Source: Mangrovimonas aestuarii
GTDB lineage: Bacteria; Bacteroidota; Bacteroidia; Flavobacteriales; Flavobacteriaceae
Direction: 5' to 3'
Length of the DNA: 64,000 bases
Assembly (NCBI RefSeq): GCF_028767185.1
Contig: NZ_JARACK010000003.1
Location: forward strand, 248,001 to 312,000
Shown: one piece after another, positions 1-9,727 of the stretch
How positions within the stretch are numbered: the stretch's first letter is position 1
Layout of the letters: each line of letters opens with the position of its first letter
Position numbers and translations under genes: made by a program
The notes under the pieces: generated by a model
Databases searched by the model: none
The model's input: only the letters and a program-made list of their open reading frames with translations
What the model was told of the DNA's origin: nothing

Positions 1-1958
1 CTATGGGCTGGCACTACACGGTCGTCATGATCACCAGTGGTAACCAAAGTAGCGGGGTACTCTACACCTGCCTTTACATTATGTACAGGTGAATATCCTT
101 TAAGGTACTCAAACATCTCTTTGCTGTCTTCCGCTGTTCCATAGTCGTATGCCCATCCTGCACCAGCAGTAAAGGTATGATAACGCAACATATCCATAAC
201 GCCTACTGCAGGTAAAGCCACACTCATAAGGTCTGGACGCTGTGTCATTGTAGCTCCGACCAAAAGTCCTCCATTGGACCCTCCTCTAATCGCCAAATAT
301 TCAGAAGAGGTATACTTGCTTTCTATCAAGTATTCTGCAGCAGCGATAAAATCATCAAATACATTTTGCTTTTGGGTTTTAGTTCCTGCATCGTGCCATT
401 CTTTTCCATACTCTCCCCCTCCACGAAGGTTTGGCACAGCATATACACCTCCGTGTTCCATCCAAACGGCATTGGCAACACTAAAAGATGGCGTCAAGGA
501 AACATTGAAACCTCCGTATCCATATAAAATGGTCGGATTCTTTCCGTCAAGCTCCAATCCCTTTTTGTAAGTTATCATCATAGGAACCTTTGTCCCGTCT
601 TTTGAATTGTAAAACACCTGTTTGCTTTCATAGTCATCAGGATTGAAATTCACTTTTGGTTTTTTATAAACAGAAGAAACACCACTTTCCGGGTTAAAAC
701 TGTAAATCGTTGAAGGTGTCTTATAATTTGTAAATGAGAAATAAAGCTCCTTATCTTCTTTCTTTCCTGAAAATCCCGAAGCAGATCCCTGACCAGGAAG
801 TGAAATCTCACGAACCTTGTTTCCTTCGTAATCATACTGATTAACCTGCGATAGAGCATCTACCATATATAATGCGAAAATGTAACCAGCTCCTTTTGTT
901 ACATTAAGCACATGATCTGTTTCTGGAATAAAGTCAACCCAATTATCTGGGGTTGGGTCTTTAGCATCTACAATAACAACTCTATTGTTGGCTGCATTTA
1001 AATTAGTAACTAAGTAAAGCTTATCTCCAACATTGTCAAGCAAACTAGTATTGCTATCCGTATGCTCCAAAATAGAAACCAAAGGACTATTCTCTTTTGT
1101 CAAGTCTTTTATGAATAGTTTATTCCCAGAGGTAGAAACTCTTGGTGATAGCAGAAGGTAATGATTGTCCTCGGTTACATGCGCATAGATATAACGGTGT
1201 TTTTCGTCCTCAGTCCCTCCATAAATCAAAGTATCTTCACTTTGAGGTGTTCCTAATTTATGATAGTACACTTTATGCTGGTCTGTTTTTGCCGAAAGTT
1301 CACTCCCCTCTGGCTTGTCGTAACTGGAATAGAAAAACCCTTCGTTAGCTTTCCAGGCAATTTGGGTAAACTTAATATCTACCAAGGTGTCTTCTACTAT
1401 GGTTTTATTTTCTGTATCCATCACCAGCAACTTTCTCCAATCACTACCTCCTTCTGAAATAGTATAGGCGGCAAGTTTCCCGTTTTCAGAAAACTGAATC
1501 TGCCCTAGAGAAGTCGTCCCGTCTTGACTAAACGTGTTAGGATCTAAGAACACTTCCTCTGCACCATCCTTACCTTTTTTACGGTAAAGCACAGATTGAT
1601 TTTGCAGTCCATTATTTTTGTAGAAGTAGGTATAATCACCTTCATTAAAAGGAGCACCTATACGCTCATAATTCCACATTTCCTTTAATTCTTTTTCAAG
1701 CTCTTTTCTGTATGGAATCTTATCTAAATAAGCGTAAGTCGCTTGGTTTTGTCGTTTAACCCAATCTTCGGTTTCTGAACTACGGTCGTCTTCCAACCAT
1801 CTATATGGATCTTTTACCTGTTCCCCAAAATAAGTGTCTGTTGTATCTACTGTTTTAGTGTCGGGATACTGCGATGTCATTGTTTTTTGTTCAGTGTTTT
1901 CCTGTTTGCACGCCACTAAGGCCAATGCCAAAAAAACGTTGGTTGCTAATAGTTTCAT
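1..1958 (-). CDS. Prolyl oligopeptidase family (S9A) serine peptidase, lipoprotein, 3' end outside window
   Basis: I translated 652 codons from the ATG at 1958-1956; the reading frame is still open at base 1, so the C-terminus is missing. The first residues form a lipoprotein signal with lipobox LVAC (Cys17), which predicts a membrane-anchored enzyme facing the periplasm or cell surface. The N-terminal DPYRWLEDD segment is the signature of the S9A family, which cleaves after proline in short peptides. A beta-propeller region follows (about residues 90-430), then the alpha/beta hydrolase domain with the nucleophile in GGSNGG (Ser561) and the DHDDRV segment near the catalytic Asp. The catalytic His should lie just beyond base 1. 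A TAATTTTG box precedes the gene and the neighbouring gene ends in a hairpin, so it is probably its own transcription unit. Confidence 0.93.
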   Translation of the reverse strand, partial: MKLLATNVFLALALVACKQENTEQKTMTSQYPDTKTVDTTDTYFGEQVKDPYRWLEDDRSSETEDWVKRQNQATYAYLDKIPYRKELEKELKEMWNYERIGAPFNEGDYTYFYKNNGLQNQSVLYRKKGKDGAEEVFLDPNTFSQDGTTSLGQIQFSENGKLAAYTISEGGSDWRKLLVMDTENKTIVEDTLVDIKFTQIAWKANEGFFYSSYDKPEGSELSAKTDQHKVYYHKLGTPQSEDTLIYGGTEDEKHRYIYAHVTEDNHYLLLSPRVSTSGNKLFIKDLTKENSPLVSILEHTDSNTSLLDNVGDKLYLVTNLNAANNRVVIVDAKDPTPDNWVDFIPETDHVLNVTKGAGYIFALYMVDALSQVNQYDYEGNKVREISLPGQGSASGFSGKKEDKELYFSFTNYKTPSTIYSFNPESGVSSVYKKPKVNFNPDDYESKQVFYNSKDGTKVPMMITYKKGLELDGKNPTILYGYGGFNVSLTPSFSVANAVWMEHGGVYAVPNLRGGGEYGKEWHDAGTKTQKQNVFDDFIAAAEYLIESKYTSSEYLAIRGGSNGGLLVGATMTQRPDLMSVALPAVGVMDMLRYHTFTAGAGWAYDYGTAEDSKEMFEYLKGYSPVHNVKAGVEYPATLVTTGDHDDRVVPAH

Positions 1959-1981
1959 AAGGTTATTTTATGTAAGGCTAT

Positions 1982-1989
1982 CAAAATTA
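1982..1989 (-). promoter_or_regulatory. Putative -7 box of the prolyl oligopeptidase gene
   Basis: On the minus strand this reads TAATTTTG, matching the Bacteroidota -7 consensus TAnnTTTG, 23 nt before the ATG. No convincing -33 TTTG was found. Confidence 0.35.
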
Positions 1990-1991
1990 AC

Positions 1992-2030
1992 CAAAAAAGC
2001 CCCAACAGTATCATGCCAGGGCTCTTTTAT
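1992..2030 (-). terminator. Rho-independent terminator of the ASPIC/UnbV gene
   Basis: On the minus strand AGCCCTGGCA pairs with TGTTGGGGCT (10 bp including G-U pairs) around a six-base loop and is followed by TTTTTT. It lies just after the stop of the gene at 2045-4060. Confidence 0.75.
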
Positions 2031-2044
2031 CATTTATTTAGTAA

Positions 2045-4060
2045 TTATTGTTTTACAAATTTTTGGATGTGTGATTTTCCCTTTTCTTCCAATCGCAACA
2101 AATAAATACCGGACTGTAAATTGGAAACATCTAATTTATTATCGCTCAACTTTAAGTTTAAAACACGTTTCCCTCTAATATCAAAAACCGAAGCGACCTT
2201 ACCCGAAAGATTTTTTGTCGAATTAATAAAAAGCGTCTCACTAGCAGGGTTTGGATATACAGTAACCTGACTCAATTCTCGATCTTCAACCGACAATGTT
2301 TGTCCTTCGGTGATAGTAAGTACAGAATTGATTGATGGATTAAGAATGTTATCTACTGTTCCAGAAGGCCAGTATACCACTATATTGGTAATGGCTGTTT
2401 GAGAACCCAAGCCAAAATGGGTGTTAAGGGTGCTCATATACCTAAATCCATCGCCACTTCTTACATCTCTAATTTGGGTTCCACCAGCAGTATAAAGCTC
2501 TATTCTTGCTCCAATTCCATTTTTATTACTCAATGTTCCAATAGTATTAATAGTAATCCAATTGTTATCATTACCATTATTCATATAAATCGTGTTAGAA
2601 GAAAAACAATCTATAAAGCCATCGTTATTAAGGTCTCCAAAAGCTCCATTATTAGAATTCAAAACATTTTCATAAACATTAAATGTCAAATCCCCATTCC
2701 CAACAAGAATATTTCCATTAGAATAAATATCAAGATTACCATCATTATCAAAATCGTAAGTTACGTTTTCTATACCTGTTGCTGTTAAAGTTTCTATTCC
2801 AGAACCGGCAGTAACCTCAATAAAATTCCCATTTCCATCATTCTCCATGAGTTTGTGCGTCCCAGAACTTGCTCCCACAAACACATCCATGTCCCCGTCA
2901 TTATCGAAATCTCCCCAGGCTGACGACCAGGTCTGCATAGGGTCAGCCAAACCTATATCAGCACCTACTTCTGTAAAATTCCCATCCCCTTCGTTACGAT
3001 GCATCTGATTTGTTCTTCGGGCAACTTCACCACCACATTTAGCAATAAACATGTCCAAATCATGATCATTATCATAATCTACCCAAATAGATCCATAATT
3101 TCCTCCTGAAGGATAAATCCCCAAACCATTGGGAACCCCATTTACATCTTCCCCTTGATGAAAAACTAAATTGCCACTCCCATCGTTGATATAATAGACA
3201 TTAGGTGCTACATCATGACAAACAAACGCATCTAAATGTCCATCGTTATTAATGTCAATAAAATTAGAGCGCTGTGAAAACACATAATTGCTACTAGAAA
3301 TCTCCGTAAAGGAAGTTCCATCTTCATTTGCCTTCATAAAAGTCACGCCACTACCACTACCGTAAAGCAGGTCGTTATAACCATTCCCATCAAAATCACC
3401 AGCAGCCATACTCCAGCCTGGTGTATAATCGGCTTGTGTAGTAGTTATGTTCGTTGAAGTAAATCCGCCTCCAACGTTTTGATGGTGAATATTAATATTG
3501 GTCGCAGTTACAGAAACAATATCATCGAGAAAATCGGCATTCATATCCACTACTGCCCTAAAGGTACCGTTAGTACTTAATGCCTGATTTTCAAATGTAA
3601 TAGGGGCAGTTCCTTGTGGTTCTGATTCCGTTAGCTGGAAATCAAAACCGACATTGCTCCAATAATCATCAAAGGCAATATAATAAGTTTGTCCTGCATA
3701 AGCCTCAAATGTAACCTCGGAAAGGAAACCATCTCCAGAGTCATCATCACCAGCTATACAACTTAAGCTTCCACATGTTCCAGAGTAAACATGTATTCGT
3801 GTATCTCCTCCTGAGTTTTGAGACAAACTTGTTGACACAATCACAGAATGGTCTTGGTTTGCTGTATAGGTATACCATTCTCCTGCAGTTACTTGGTTTG
3901 ATCCACTTGTCATGCATACAGGACCCGGAACTTGGCTTCCATTTACTTGAGCAACCGTATATGTTCCTGCTGTTATAATTAAAGCATTACTACATGTGTC
4001 TTGTGCATTACACACCCAAGCCAAACAGCTCAGTAATAATGGTAAAGTAATTTTTTTCAT
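2045..4060 (-). CDS. Secreted FG-GAP/VCBS repeat protein with ASPIC/UnbV domain and T9SS type A sorting signal
   Basis: This is a 671-residue exported protein. It has a Sec signal peptide (1-19, ending VCNA) and a beta-rich region at about 20-150 resembling the accessory domains of flavobacterial secreted proteins. At about 170-490 are repeated D-x-D/N-x-D-G-rich FG-GAP/VCBS units such as GDFDNDGDMDVFVG, which predict a calcium-binding beta-propeller. An ASPIC/UnbV-like domain follows (about 515-585, GIGARIEL and VYWPSG). The last 70 residues form a type A T9SS C-terminal domain (VYPNPASETL to KFVKQ), so the protein should cross the outer membrane by the type IX system and be surface-attached or released. 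The substrate is unknown. The di-haem lipoprotein gene lies 22 nt upstream on the same strand, so the two are probably co-transcribed. Confidence 0.9.
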   Translation of the reverse strand: MKKITLPLLLSCLAWVCNAQDTCSNALIITAGTYTVAQVNGSQVPGPVCMTSGSNQVTAGEWYTYTANQDHSVIVSTSLSQNSGGDTRIHVYSGTCGSLSCIAGDDDSGDGFLSEVTFEAYAGQTYYIAFDDYWSNVGFDFQLTESEPQGTAPITFENQALSTNGTFRAVVDMNADFLDDIVSVTATNINIHHQNVGGGFTSTNITTTQADYTPGWSMAAGDFDGNGYNDLLYGSGSGVTFMKANEDGTSFTEISSSNYVFSQRSNFIDINNDGHLDAFVCHDVAPNVYYINDGSGNLVFHQGEDVNGVPNGLGIYPSGGNYGSIWVDYDNDHDLDMFIAKCGGEVARRTNQMHRNEGDGNFTEVGADIGLADPMQTWSSAWGDFDNDGDMDVFVGASSGTHKLMENDGNGNFIEVTAGSGIETLTATGIENVTYDFDNDGNLDIYSNGNILVGNGDLTFNVYENVLNSNNGAFGDLNNDGFIDCFSSNTIYMNNGNDNNWITINTIGTLSNKNGIGARIELYTAGGTQIRDVRSGDGFRYMSTLNTHFGLGSQTAITNIVVYWPSGTVDNILNPSINSVLTITEGQTLSVEDRELSQVTVYPNPASETLFINSTKNLSGKVASVFDIRGKRVLNLKLSDNKLDVSNLQSGIYLLRLEEKGKSHIQKFVKQ

Positions 4061-4082
4061 TGGTTAGTTGGTTTTTTGTTGA

Positions 4083-5447
4083 TTAATCACAGGAAGTTGT
4101 TAAGCTATTTATCCATGATTCTATAAGGGAAACACCCTCTTCATGAACCATGGTGCGCCCCATTAACGGCATGCGGTATTCTTCATCATTTGTAGACATC
4201 CTAAAATGAAGCACACTACGGCCAATGTTGGCTGGTTGAACAATATGTGTATATGGCTCTATAGTCGTATCTGGATCGACACAAACACCAAGATTAACTT
4301 CATCATCACTTTCATTAAAAGCAAATCGAATTGGTCTGTAATCGCAATGCCTTAAATCGGAATGACAATGAGCACAATTGATATCAAGATAAGAACGCGC
4401 CCTTAAATCCAATGGTTGGGATTGGTCTTCCCAGTTTACAAGACTTTCAATTGTTTGAGGCAGATTGTTTTCCAGATACCCGAAAGCAACCAATTTTTCC
4501 AATTGATTCAAACTACCATCCGAATAAGGATAATCCCAATTAATGTTTTGAGGCTTTATCCCAATAGGTATACTATTCGCGCCTGATTTATGGCAAGTAA
4601 AACACTCCTCTTCTGGTGGTATACGATAGTTAGTGTTTTTAGTCACACCGATTTCCACCCATTCAACAGACGTAAAACCTCCGCTAAGGTCGAGAACAGC
4701 TTCTGTTTGGCTATCGTTCCATATATAATTGGCAAATACCCAGGCTCCTTCCTTTTTAATCATCAGTCGGGTTTCTATAATTCGTTTAGTGTTTGATGGT
4801 TGCACATTTTCGTAATAAAAATTCTTAATGAGTACAGCGCCATCAGGAAAATCCAAAATACTATGATCGTTGGTATATGTTGCCATACTTCCGCTAGGCA
4901 TCCAAACAAACCGTTTTTTATGTGCATAATCCGTAAACAACATACTTATTGGCTGATAAGGCAACACTCCATAAGCAGGTTCCATATCTGCCAAATCACC
5001 TTCATAGAAATTATAATCTGAAAGATTAGGGAATGGCCATGATTCCAAATCAAATACAACGGGAGAAACAGGGTTTACACTTATGCTCACATTCTCTGTA
5101 GCACATTGATTATTAGAAGAACAAATAGTATACTGAAAAGTATCTTCGCCATAATATCCTTGATTAGGAGTATAAACTACTTTATCATCGGATGGATTAT
5201 CTGGTGTATTATTGGGATCGGAAATTAGTGCTTCTCCATGAGTTGGCATACTAACTGAAAGTATCCCCGAACTTGGCAAATTACTGTCATTAGATAAAAC
5301 AGAAATCTCTATTGAATTTCCTTGGCTGGTAACAGCAAGGTCTGGCTGGGTTTCAATGTTAAGAGGAGTATAATGGCTTTCATCATCAGAACAGGAGGAA
5401 AACAACACCACAGCCATAAAAAAAACAGCTAAGTAATTTTTCTTCAT
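4083..5447 (-). CDS. Di-haem c-type cytochrome lipoprotein with Ig/cadherin-like domain (SO2930-like)
   Basis: This 454-residue protein has a lipoprotein signal (lipobox FSSC, Cys19). Residues about 30-130 form a bacterial Ig/cadherin-like module with the VYTPNQGYYGEDTFQYT pattern seen in extracellular proteins. The remainder contains two CXXCH haem c attachment sites, CFTCH and CAHCH, and resembles the SO2930/HNE_0200 family (TIGR03806) of di-haem proteins; I recognise this by pattern and am not certain. The lipoprotein signal means it is exported before haem attachment and anchored in a membrane. The secreted ASPIC/UnbV gene follows after 22 nt. A redox role at the envelope is inferred from the haem sites; no electron partner is visible here. 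Confidence 0.82.
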   Translation of the reverse strand: MKKNYLAVFFMAVVLFSSCSDDESHYTPLNIETQPDLAVTSQGNSIEISVLSNDSNLPSSGILSVSMPTHGEALISDPNNTPDNPSDDKVVYTPNQGYYGEDTFQYTICSSNNQCATENVSISVNPVSPVVFDLESWPFPNLSDYNFYEGDLADMEPAYGVLPYQPISMLFTDYAHKKRFVWMPSGSMATYTNDHSILDFPDGAVLIKNFYYENVQPSNTKRIIETRLMIKKEGAWVFANYIWNDSQTEAVLDLSGGFTSVEWVEIGVTKNTNYRIPPEEECFTCHKSGANSIPIGIKPQNINWDYPYSDGSLNQLEKLVAFGYLENNLPQTIESLVNWEDQSQPLDLRARSYLDINCAHCHSDLRHCDYRPIRFAFNESDDEVNLGVCVDPDTTIEPYTHIVQPANIGRSVLHFRMSTNDEEYRMPLMGRTMVHEEGVSLIESWINSLTTSCD

Positions 5448-5548
5448 ATATGGGAATTAATAGCAAATTAACTCCTAAGATAGAAAAATTCTTAGCTGTC
5501 AGGAAATTATGGTATTATATTATTGTTTCTTAATTAAAAAACCAAAGA

Positions 5549-6538
5549 TTAAACAAGATTGTTCTGCACCAAATATTCAGCTATCTGAATAGTATTTGTT
5601 GCCGCACCCTTACGTAGGTTATCACTAACAATCCACATATTTACCGTTTTTGGTTGTGATTCATCGCGACGAATTCTTCCAACAAAAACCTCATCTTTAC
5701 CATTAGCATAAATTGGCATCGGATATGTATTTACATCAATATTATCCTGGACCACAACACCCGGTGTTTCATGAAGCATTTGGCGAACTTGGGAAAGGTC
5801 GAAATCATTTTCAAACTCGATATTTACAGATTCGCTATGCCCACCAGCAGTAGGTATTCTTACGGCAGTAGCAGTTACAGCTATAGTATTATCGTCAAGG
5901 ATTTTTTGGGTCTCGCGAACCAATTTCATCTCTTCTTTAGTATATCCGTTTTCCTCGAACACATCACAATGAGGCAATGCGTTTTGGTGAATTGGATAAG
6001 GGTACGCCATTTCTCCCTGTACTCCAGCCATTTCATTTTCCAACTGTTTAACAGCTTTAACACCCGTTCCTGTAATAGACTGATAAGTTGAAACTACAAT
6101 TCGTTTAATGCCATAGGCTTTATGTAGTGGTGCCAAAGCCATTACCATTTGAATAGTAGAACAGTTTGGGTTGGCAATGATCTTATCTTCTTTTGTTAGC
6201 TTATCGGCGTTGATTTCAGGAACAATCAATGGTTTGGTTGGGTCCATTCGCCAAGCTGAAGAATTATCGATTACCGTAGTTCCTGCTTCAGCAAATTTTG
6301 GAGCCCATTCCAAAGATGTGCTACCTCCCGCCGAGAACAAAGCAATATCTGGCTGCATAGCTACTGCATCGCTTAATCTTACAACTGTATAGTCTTTACC
6401 GTTAAATGAAATGGTCTTTCCTACCGAACGCTCTGATGCAACCGGAATTAAAGTAGTTATAGGAAAATTACGCTCCTTTAAAACCTTTAACATGACCTCG
6501 CCAACCATACCAGTGGCGCCAACAACTGCTACTTTCAT
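5549..6538 (-). CDS. asd: Aspartate-semialdehyde dehydrogenase
   Basis: The 329-residue enzyme converts L-aspartyl-4-phosphate to aspartate semialdehyde with NADPH. This is the branch point to lysine/diaminopimelate, threonine and methionine. The N-terminal VGATGMVGEVML is the Rossmann nucleotide-binding loop. The acyl-thioester cysteine is Cys126 in NPNCSTIQ and the GGHSES motif carries the catalytic histidine. Length and motifs are normal for the family. The gene stands alone: a strong terminator separates it from mscL upstream, and a TACTTTTG box lies 24 nt before its ATG. Confidence 0.97.
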   Translation of the reverse strand: MKVAVVGATGMVGEVMLKVLKERNFPITTLIPVASERSVGKTISFNGKDYTVVRLSDAVAMQPDIALFSAGGSTSLEWAPKFAEAGTTVIDNSSAWRMDPTKPLIVPEINADKLTKEDKIIANPNCSTIQMVMALAPLHKAYGIKRIVVSTYQSITGTGVKAVKQLENEMAGVQGEMAYPYPIHQNALPHCDVFEENGYTKEEMKLVRETQKILDDNTIAVTATAVRIPTAGGHSESVNIEFENDFDLSQVRQMLHETPGVVVQDNIDVNTYPMPIYANGKDEVFVGRIRRDESQPKTVNMWIVSDNLRKGAATNTIQIAEYLVQNNLV

Positions 6539-6562
6539 AGTCTGTAATTAATATTTAGACCA

Positions 6563-6570
6563 CAAAAGTA
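6563..6570 (-). promoter_or_regulatory. Putative -7 box of asd
   Basis: Minus-strand TACTTTTG fits TAnnTTTG. A TTTG lies about 22 nt further upstream, slightly more than the usual spacing. Confidence 0.4.
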
Positions 6571-6593
6571 ACTATTAATCAAATCACGAACAC

Positions 6594-6625
6594 AAAAAAA
6601 GCCGCTAAAGCATTGCTTAAGCGGC
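6594..6625 (-). terminator. Terminator after mscL
   Basis: On the minus strand GCCGCTTAAGC and GCTTTAGCGGC form an 11-bp stem with one mismatch and a three-base loop, followed by seven T. It lies downstream of mscL and upstream of asd. Confidence 0.9.
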
Positions 6626-6652
6626 GGTTATTTACATATTTTAACAAGAGTG

Positions 6653-7063
6653 TTATTTTTTTAACAAATCGCGTATTTCTGTTAAAAGCTCTTCTTGAGT
6701 TGGCCCAGATGGCGGGGCCGGTGCTTCCTCTTCTTTTTTCTTGGATTTCTCATAAGCCTTAAGTACCATAAAGATACAGAACCCTATAATTATGAAATCT
6801 ATGATAACCTGAACAAAACTCCCATAATTTATCGTAACTGCAGGAACAGCTTCTCCAGCAGCATTGGTAGTTGCTTCTTTAAGTACCAGCTTTAAATCCG
6901 TAAAATTGACATCACCCAACAATACACCTATTGGAGGCATTAAAATGTCCTTAGTGAATGAGGTTACAATTTTCCCAAAGGCACCACCAATAATTACGGC
7001 TGTCGCTAGGTTAATAATGTCCCCCTTCATCAAAAAGGACTTGAAGTCTTTAAAGAATCCCAT
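6653..7063 (-). CDS. mscL: Large-conductance mechanosensitive channel MscL
   Basis: This 136-residue inner-membrane channel opens under membrane tension to release solutes on hypo-osmotic shock. The N-terminal [27 protein letters not shown] is the conserved amphipathic helix and TM1 pore segment. A periplasmic loop and TM2 (about residues 85-105, [18 protein letters not shown]) follow. The C-terminal helix is charged ([10 protein letters not shown] to [11 protein letters not shown]), as usual. It appears monocistronic, with a terminator at its 3' end. Confidence 0.97.
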   Translation of the reverse strand: MGFFKDFKSFLMKGDIINLATAVIIGGAFGKIVTSFTKDILMPPIGVLLGDVNFTDLKLVLKEATTNAAGEAVPAVTINYGSFVQVIIDFIIIGFCIFMVLKAYEKSKKKEEEAPAPPSGPTQEELLTEIRDLLKK

Positions 7064-7138
7064 TATTTTAGTGTTTAGTAAGTTAGTACATTATTAAATG
7101 TAGCTAAAAAAGCATTACAACACTATATAGGTTAAGAA

Positions 7139-8245
7139 TTATTTTATAAAAACCCGGTTCACTCTTTGGGATATGGAAGTGATAATTTCATAGGAAATTG
7201 TTCCAGCCGATTCGGCTAAATCACTAGCTGTAGGGTGCTCTCCAAATACAACAACCTCATCACCGGCCTTACATGGAATATCTGTAATATCTACCATTAC
7301 CATATCCATACAAACATTTCCTATAATTGGCGCCTTATGTCCATGAATCGTAACATACCCTTTTCCCAATCCATATTGGCGTCCAAGCCCATCGGCGTGC
7401 CCAATGGGAAGAGTAGCCGTGAGTCGTTTACCATCACTTTTAAAGACTCTGTTATAGCCAACAGTATCTCCTTCGCTTAGCTCGTGTACCTGTGAGATTA
7501 TGGTTTTTAGGGTAGCTATTGGTTTTAATTGAGCATCTGCTTGTGCACTATTTCCAAACCCATATAAACCAATACCTGTACGTATCATCTCGAAATGTGC
7601 ATCTGGGTAATTTAAAATCCCAGAAGTATTGCACAGATGTCTTAAAGGCTGATATCCCAATTGTGAAGTAATTTTTTCACTAATTACCTTAAAGGTATTT
7701 ATCTGATTTAAAGTAAAGGCTTTTTCTTTTTCATCTTCACTAGCTGCCAAATGGGAAAATATTGAAACTGCTTTTACAGCTTTTGTTTTCTGTAATGTTT
7801 CAACAACAAATTCAACTTCACTTTCATTAAACCCCAATCGGTTCAGCCCCGTATTGAACTTAATGTGCACAGGATAATTGACCTGATTGTTTTCTGTTGC
7901 CACTTCGATAAATTTATCCATTACCCATGGGCTATATAAACTGGGCTCCAAGCAGCGATCGATAATAGTTTTAAAATTCACCGATTGCGGATGCAATACC
8001 AAAATAGGTTTAGTAATGCCGGCATCACGCAAAGCAACACCTTCATTAGTATAGGCCACAGCAAAATAATCGATATCCAAATCCTGAAGGTGACCCGTGA
8101 TTACATTGGCATCACTTCCGTAAGCAAAAGCCTTGACCACAGCCATAACTTTTGTTTCCTTATTCAATCGTGATTTTAAGTACTTAAAATTATGAGTCAG
8201 ATTATTTAGATTGATTTCTAGAACGGTTTCCTGTGCTTGAGCCAT
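7139..8245 (-). CDS. alr: Alanine racemase
   Basis: This PLP enzyme interconverts L- and D-alanine for peptidoglycan. I chose the ATG at 8245 (protein begins MAQAQETVLEI, 368 residues) because it leaves one base after the tdk stop. The in-frame upstream ATG at 8284 would add 13 residues ([13 protein letters not shown]) overlapping tdk. The PLP lysine is Lys38 in VVKAFAYG (most family members have VKANAYG). The second catalytic residue is the tyrosine in TVGYNRVF, and ending in QRVNRVF is typical. The tight tdk-alr junction indicates one transcript and probably translational coupling. Confidence 0.96.
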   Translation of the reverse strand: MAQAQETVLEINLNNLTHNFKYLKSRLNKETKVMAVVKAFAYGSDANVITGHLQDLDIDYFAVAYTNEGVALRDAGITKPILVLHPQSVNFKTIIDRCLEPSLYSPWVMDKFIEVATENNQVNYPVHIKFNTGLNRLGFNESEVEFVVETLQKTKAVKAVSIFSHLAASEDEKEKAFTLNQINTFKVISEKITSQLGYQPLRHLCNTSGILNYPDAHFEMIRTGIGLYGFGNSAQADAQLKPIATLKTIISQVHELSEGDTVGYNRVFKSDGKRLTATLPIGHADGLGRQYGLGKGYVTIHGHKAPIIGNVCMDMVMVDITDIPCKAGDEVVVFGEHPTASDLAESAGTISYEIITSISQRVNRVFIK

Positions 8246-8246
8246 A

Positions 8247-8885
8247 CTATTCCTCTTCTTGTTTGGGTTTAATTTCCTCAGCATTTACATCCATTGCATT
8301 CACCTTGTCCTTCAGCAAAGCCTTGAAATAGGCAGCCCGACTCAAAGGTTCGTATTCTTCGGTTTCACCCAAAAGCACCAAATCTTCATTCTTTGATTTT
8401 CTATAGCTATAGTTAGCCAAATTACCCGTGTGGGTACAAATAGCGTGTACTTTAGTAACGTATTCCGCAGTAGCCATAAGATTGGGCATCGGCCCAAATG
8501 GGTTTCCTTTAAAATCCATATCCAAACCCGCAACAATCACACGAACACCCTTATTGGCCAAGTCATTACAAACACGTACAATTTCATCATCAAAAAACTG
8601 TGCCTCGTCAATACCAACCACATCACAGCCATCGGCTAAGATAGGAATATTAGCAGCGGCAGGAACAGGTGTGGAGCGAATTTCGTTATCATCATGGGAT
8701 ATGACCATTTCGTCGTCGTAACGAATATCGATAGCCGGTTTGAAGATTTCCACCCGTTGTCTAGCAAATTTGGCCCGTTTTAATCTTCTGATCAACTCCT
8801 CTGTTTTACCAGAGAACATCGACCCACAAATGACCTCAATCCAGCCAAATTGTTCTTTATGGTTTACTGTATTTTCGAGAAACAT
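8247..8885 (-). CDS. tdk: Thymidine kinase (type II)
   Basis: This 212-residue enzyme phosphorylates thymidine to dTMP in pyrimidine salvage. The P-loop is GSMFSGKT (Lys27), the DE box is [10 protein letters not shown] and the lasso-region signature is [12 protein letters not shown]. The structural zinc site of type II kinases normally has four cysteines in two CxxC pairs. Here the first pair reads ICTHTG (one Cys) and the second region reads PLSRAAYFK (none), so the zinc finger is probably absent, which I believe is usual in Bacteroidota. The ATG is followed one base after its stop by alr. Confidence 0.96.
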   Translation of the reverse strand: MFLENTVNHKEQFGWIEVICGSMFSGKTEELIRRLKRAKFARQRVEIFKPAIDIRYDDEMVISHDDNEIRSTPVPAAANIPILADGCDVVGIDEAQFFDDEIVRVCNDLANKGVRVIVAGLDMDFKGNPFGPMPNLMATAEYVTKVHAICTHTGNLANYSYRKSKNEDLVLLGETEEYEPLSRAAYFKALLKDKVNAMDVNAEEIKPKQEEE

Positions 8886-8987
8886 TTTGTAAATTTAGCA
8901 CTAAAAGTCCAACCTTTAAAGGCTGGTATAAAAGTTGCGTAAAGTTATTAAAAAACAAAAGCATATATTTAGATAAATTTAAAAGTT

Positions 8988-9725
8988 ATGAAGAAGAAAT
9001 TGGAAGCCGAACTTACCAGTATCGCTCATAGAATACTTAAGCTTAGTGGTAAGGAAGATGTTGATAAAATGTATGAGGAAGTAAGAGCTTTATATGAAAA
9101 AATTACTGTTTTAAAGTTTGCAAAAGACCATTTTGATGAAGACCTCCCAACCATTGGCAGTGATACATCTTTCTTTAGCATGCTTGATAAAGCATTTAAC
9201 AACGATATAAGTGACAATATTGAAATAGAAGACAAAGTTTATGTGAACATGGACGATAATGACGAGGACGATATCATGGAACCTGTTATGGAAAAAATAA
9301 AGGATATCGTAGCTCAAATGCCTCAAGAAACGCAACAAATTGACGATTTGTTTGAACGTGTTACAGGTAACAGTCCCTATGAAAAGAATGACTTTGAAGA
9401 CATCTCTGCCGATTACGACAATATGCCTGTCTTCGAACCAATATCGAAAAGCGAAAAACTCTCCAATGAGAAAAAGTCCCTTAATGATAAGCTAAAAATT
9501 GGAGGGCTTCATATTGGGCTAAACGATAAAATCGCATTTATAAAACATCTTTTTGACGGTAACAATGGTGAATACGAACGCGTTATTTCCCAAATTAATA
9601 CTACAAGTTCACTTGAAGAAGCCCAAAACCTAATTCAGGCAATGGTAAAACCTGAATACGATTGGAGCGACAAAGAAGATTACGAAGCCCGCTTAATGGA
9701 AATAATTGAAAGTAGGTTTGAATAA
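8988..9725 (+). CDS. Conserved flavobacterial protein of unknown function
   Basis: This is a 245-residue, strongly acidic cytoplasmic protein with no signal peptide or membrane segment. The N-terminal 60 residues look helical (MKKKLEAELTSIAHRILKL). The middle (about 75-160) is Asp/Glu-rich and probably disordered. The C-terminal block (about 170-245), containing LNDKIAFIKHLFDGN and ending in DYEARLMEIIESRF, looks like the conserved globular or helical part. I recognise it as a type found across flavobacteria but know no function. It diverges from tdk and ends 2 nt from the convergent T9SS gene. Codon use is like its neighbours. Confidence 0.8.
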   Translation: MKKKLEAELTSIAHRILKLSGKEDVDKMYEEVRALYEKITVLKFAKDHFDEDLPTIGSDTSFFSMLDKAFNNDISDNIEIEDKVYVNMDDNDEDDIMEPVMEKIKDIVAQMPQETQQIDDLFERVTGNSPYEKNDFEDISADYDNMPVFEPISKSEKLSNEKKSLNDKLKIGGLHIGLNDKIAFIKHLFDGNNGEYERVISQINTTSSLEEAQNLIQAMVKPEYDWSDKEDYEARLMEIIESRFE

Positions 9726-9727
9726 AC

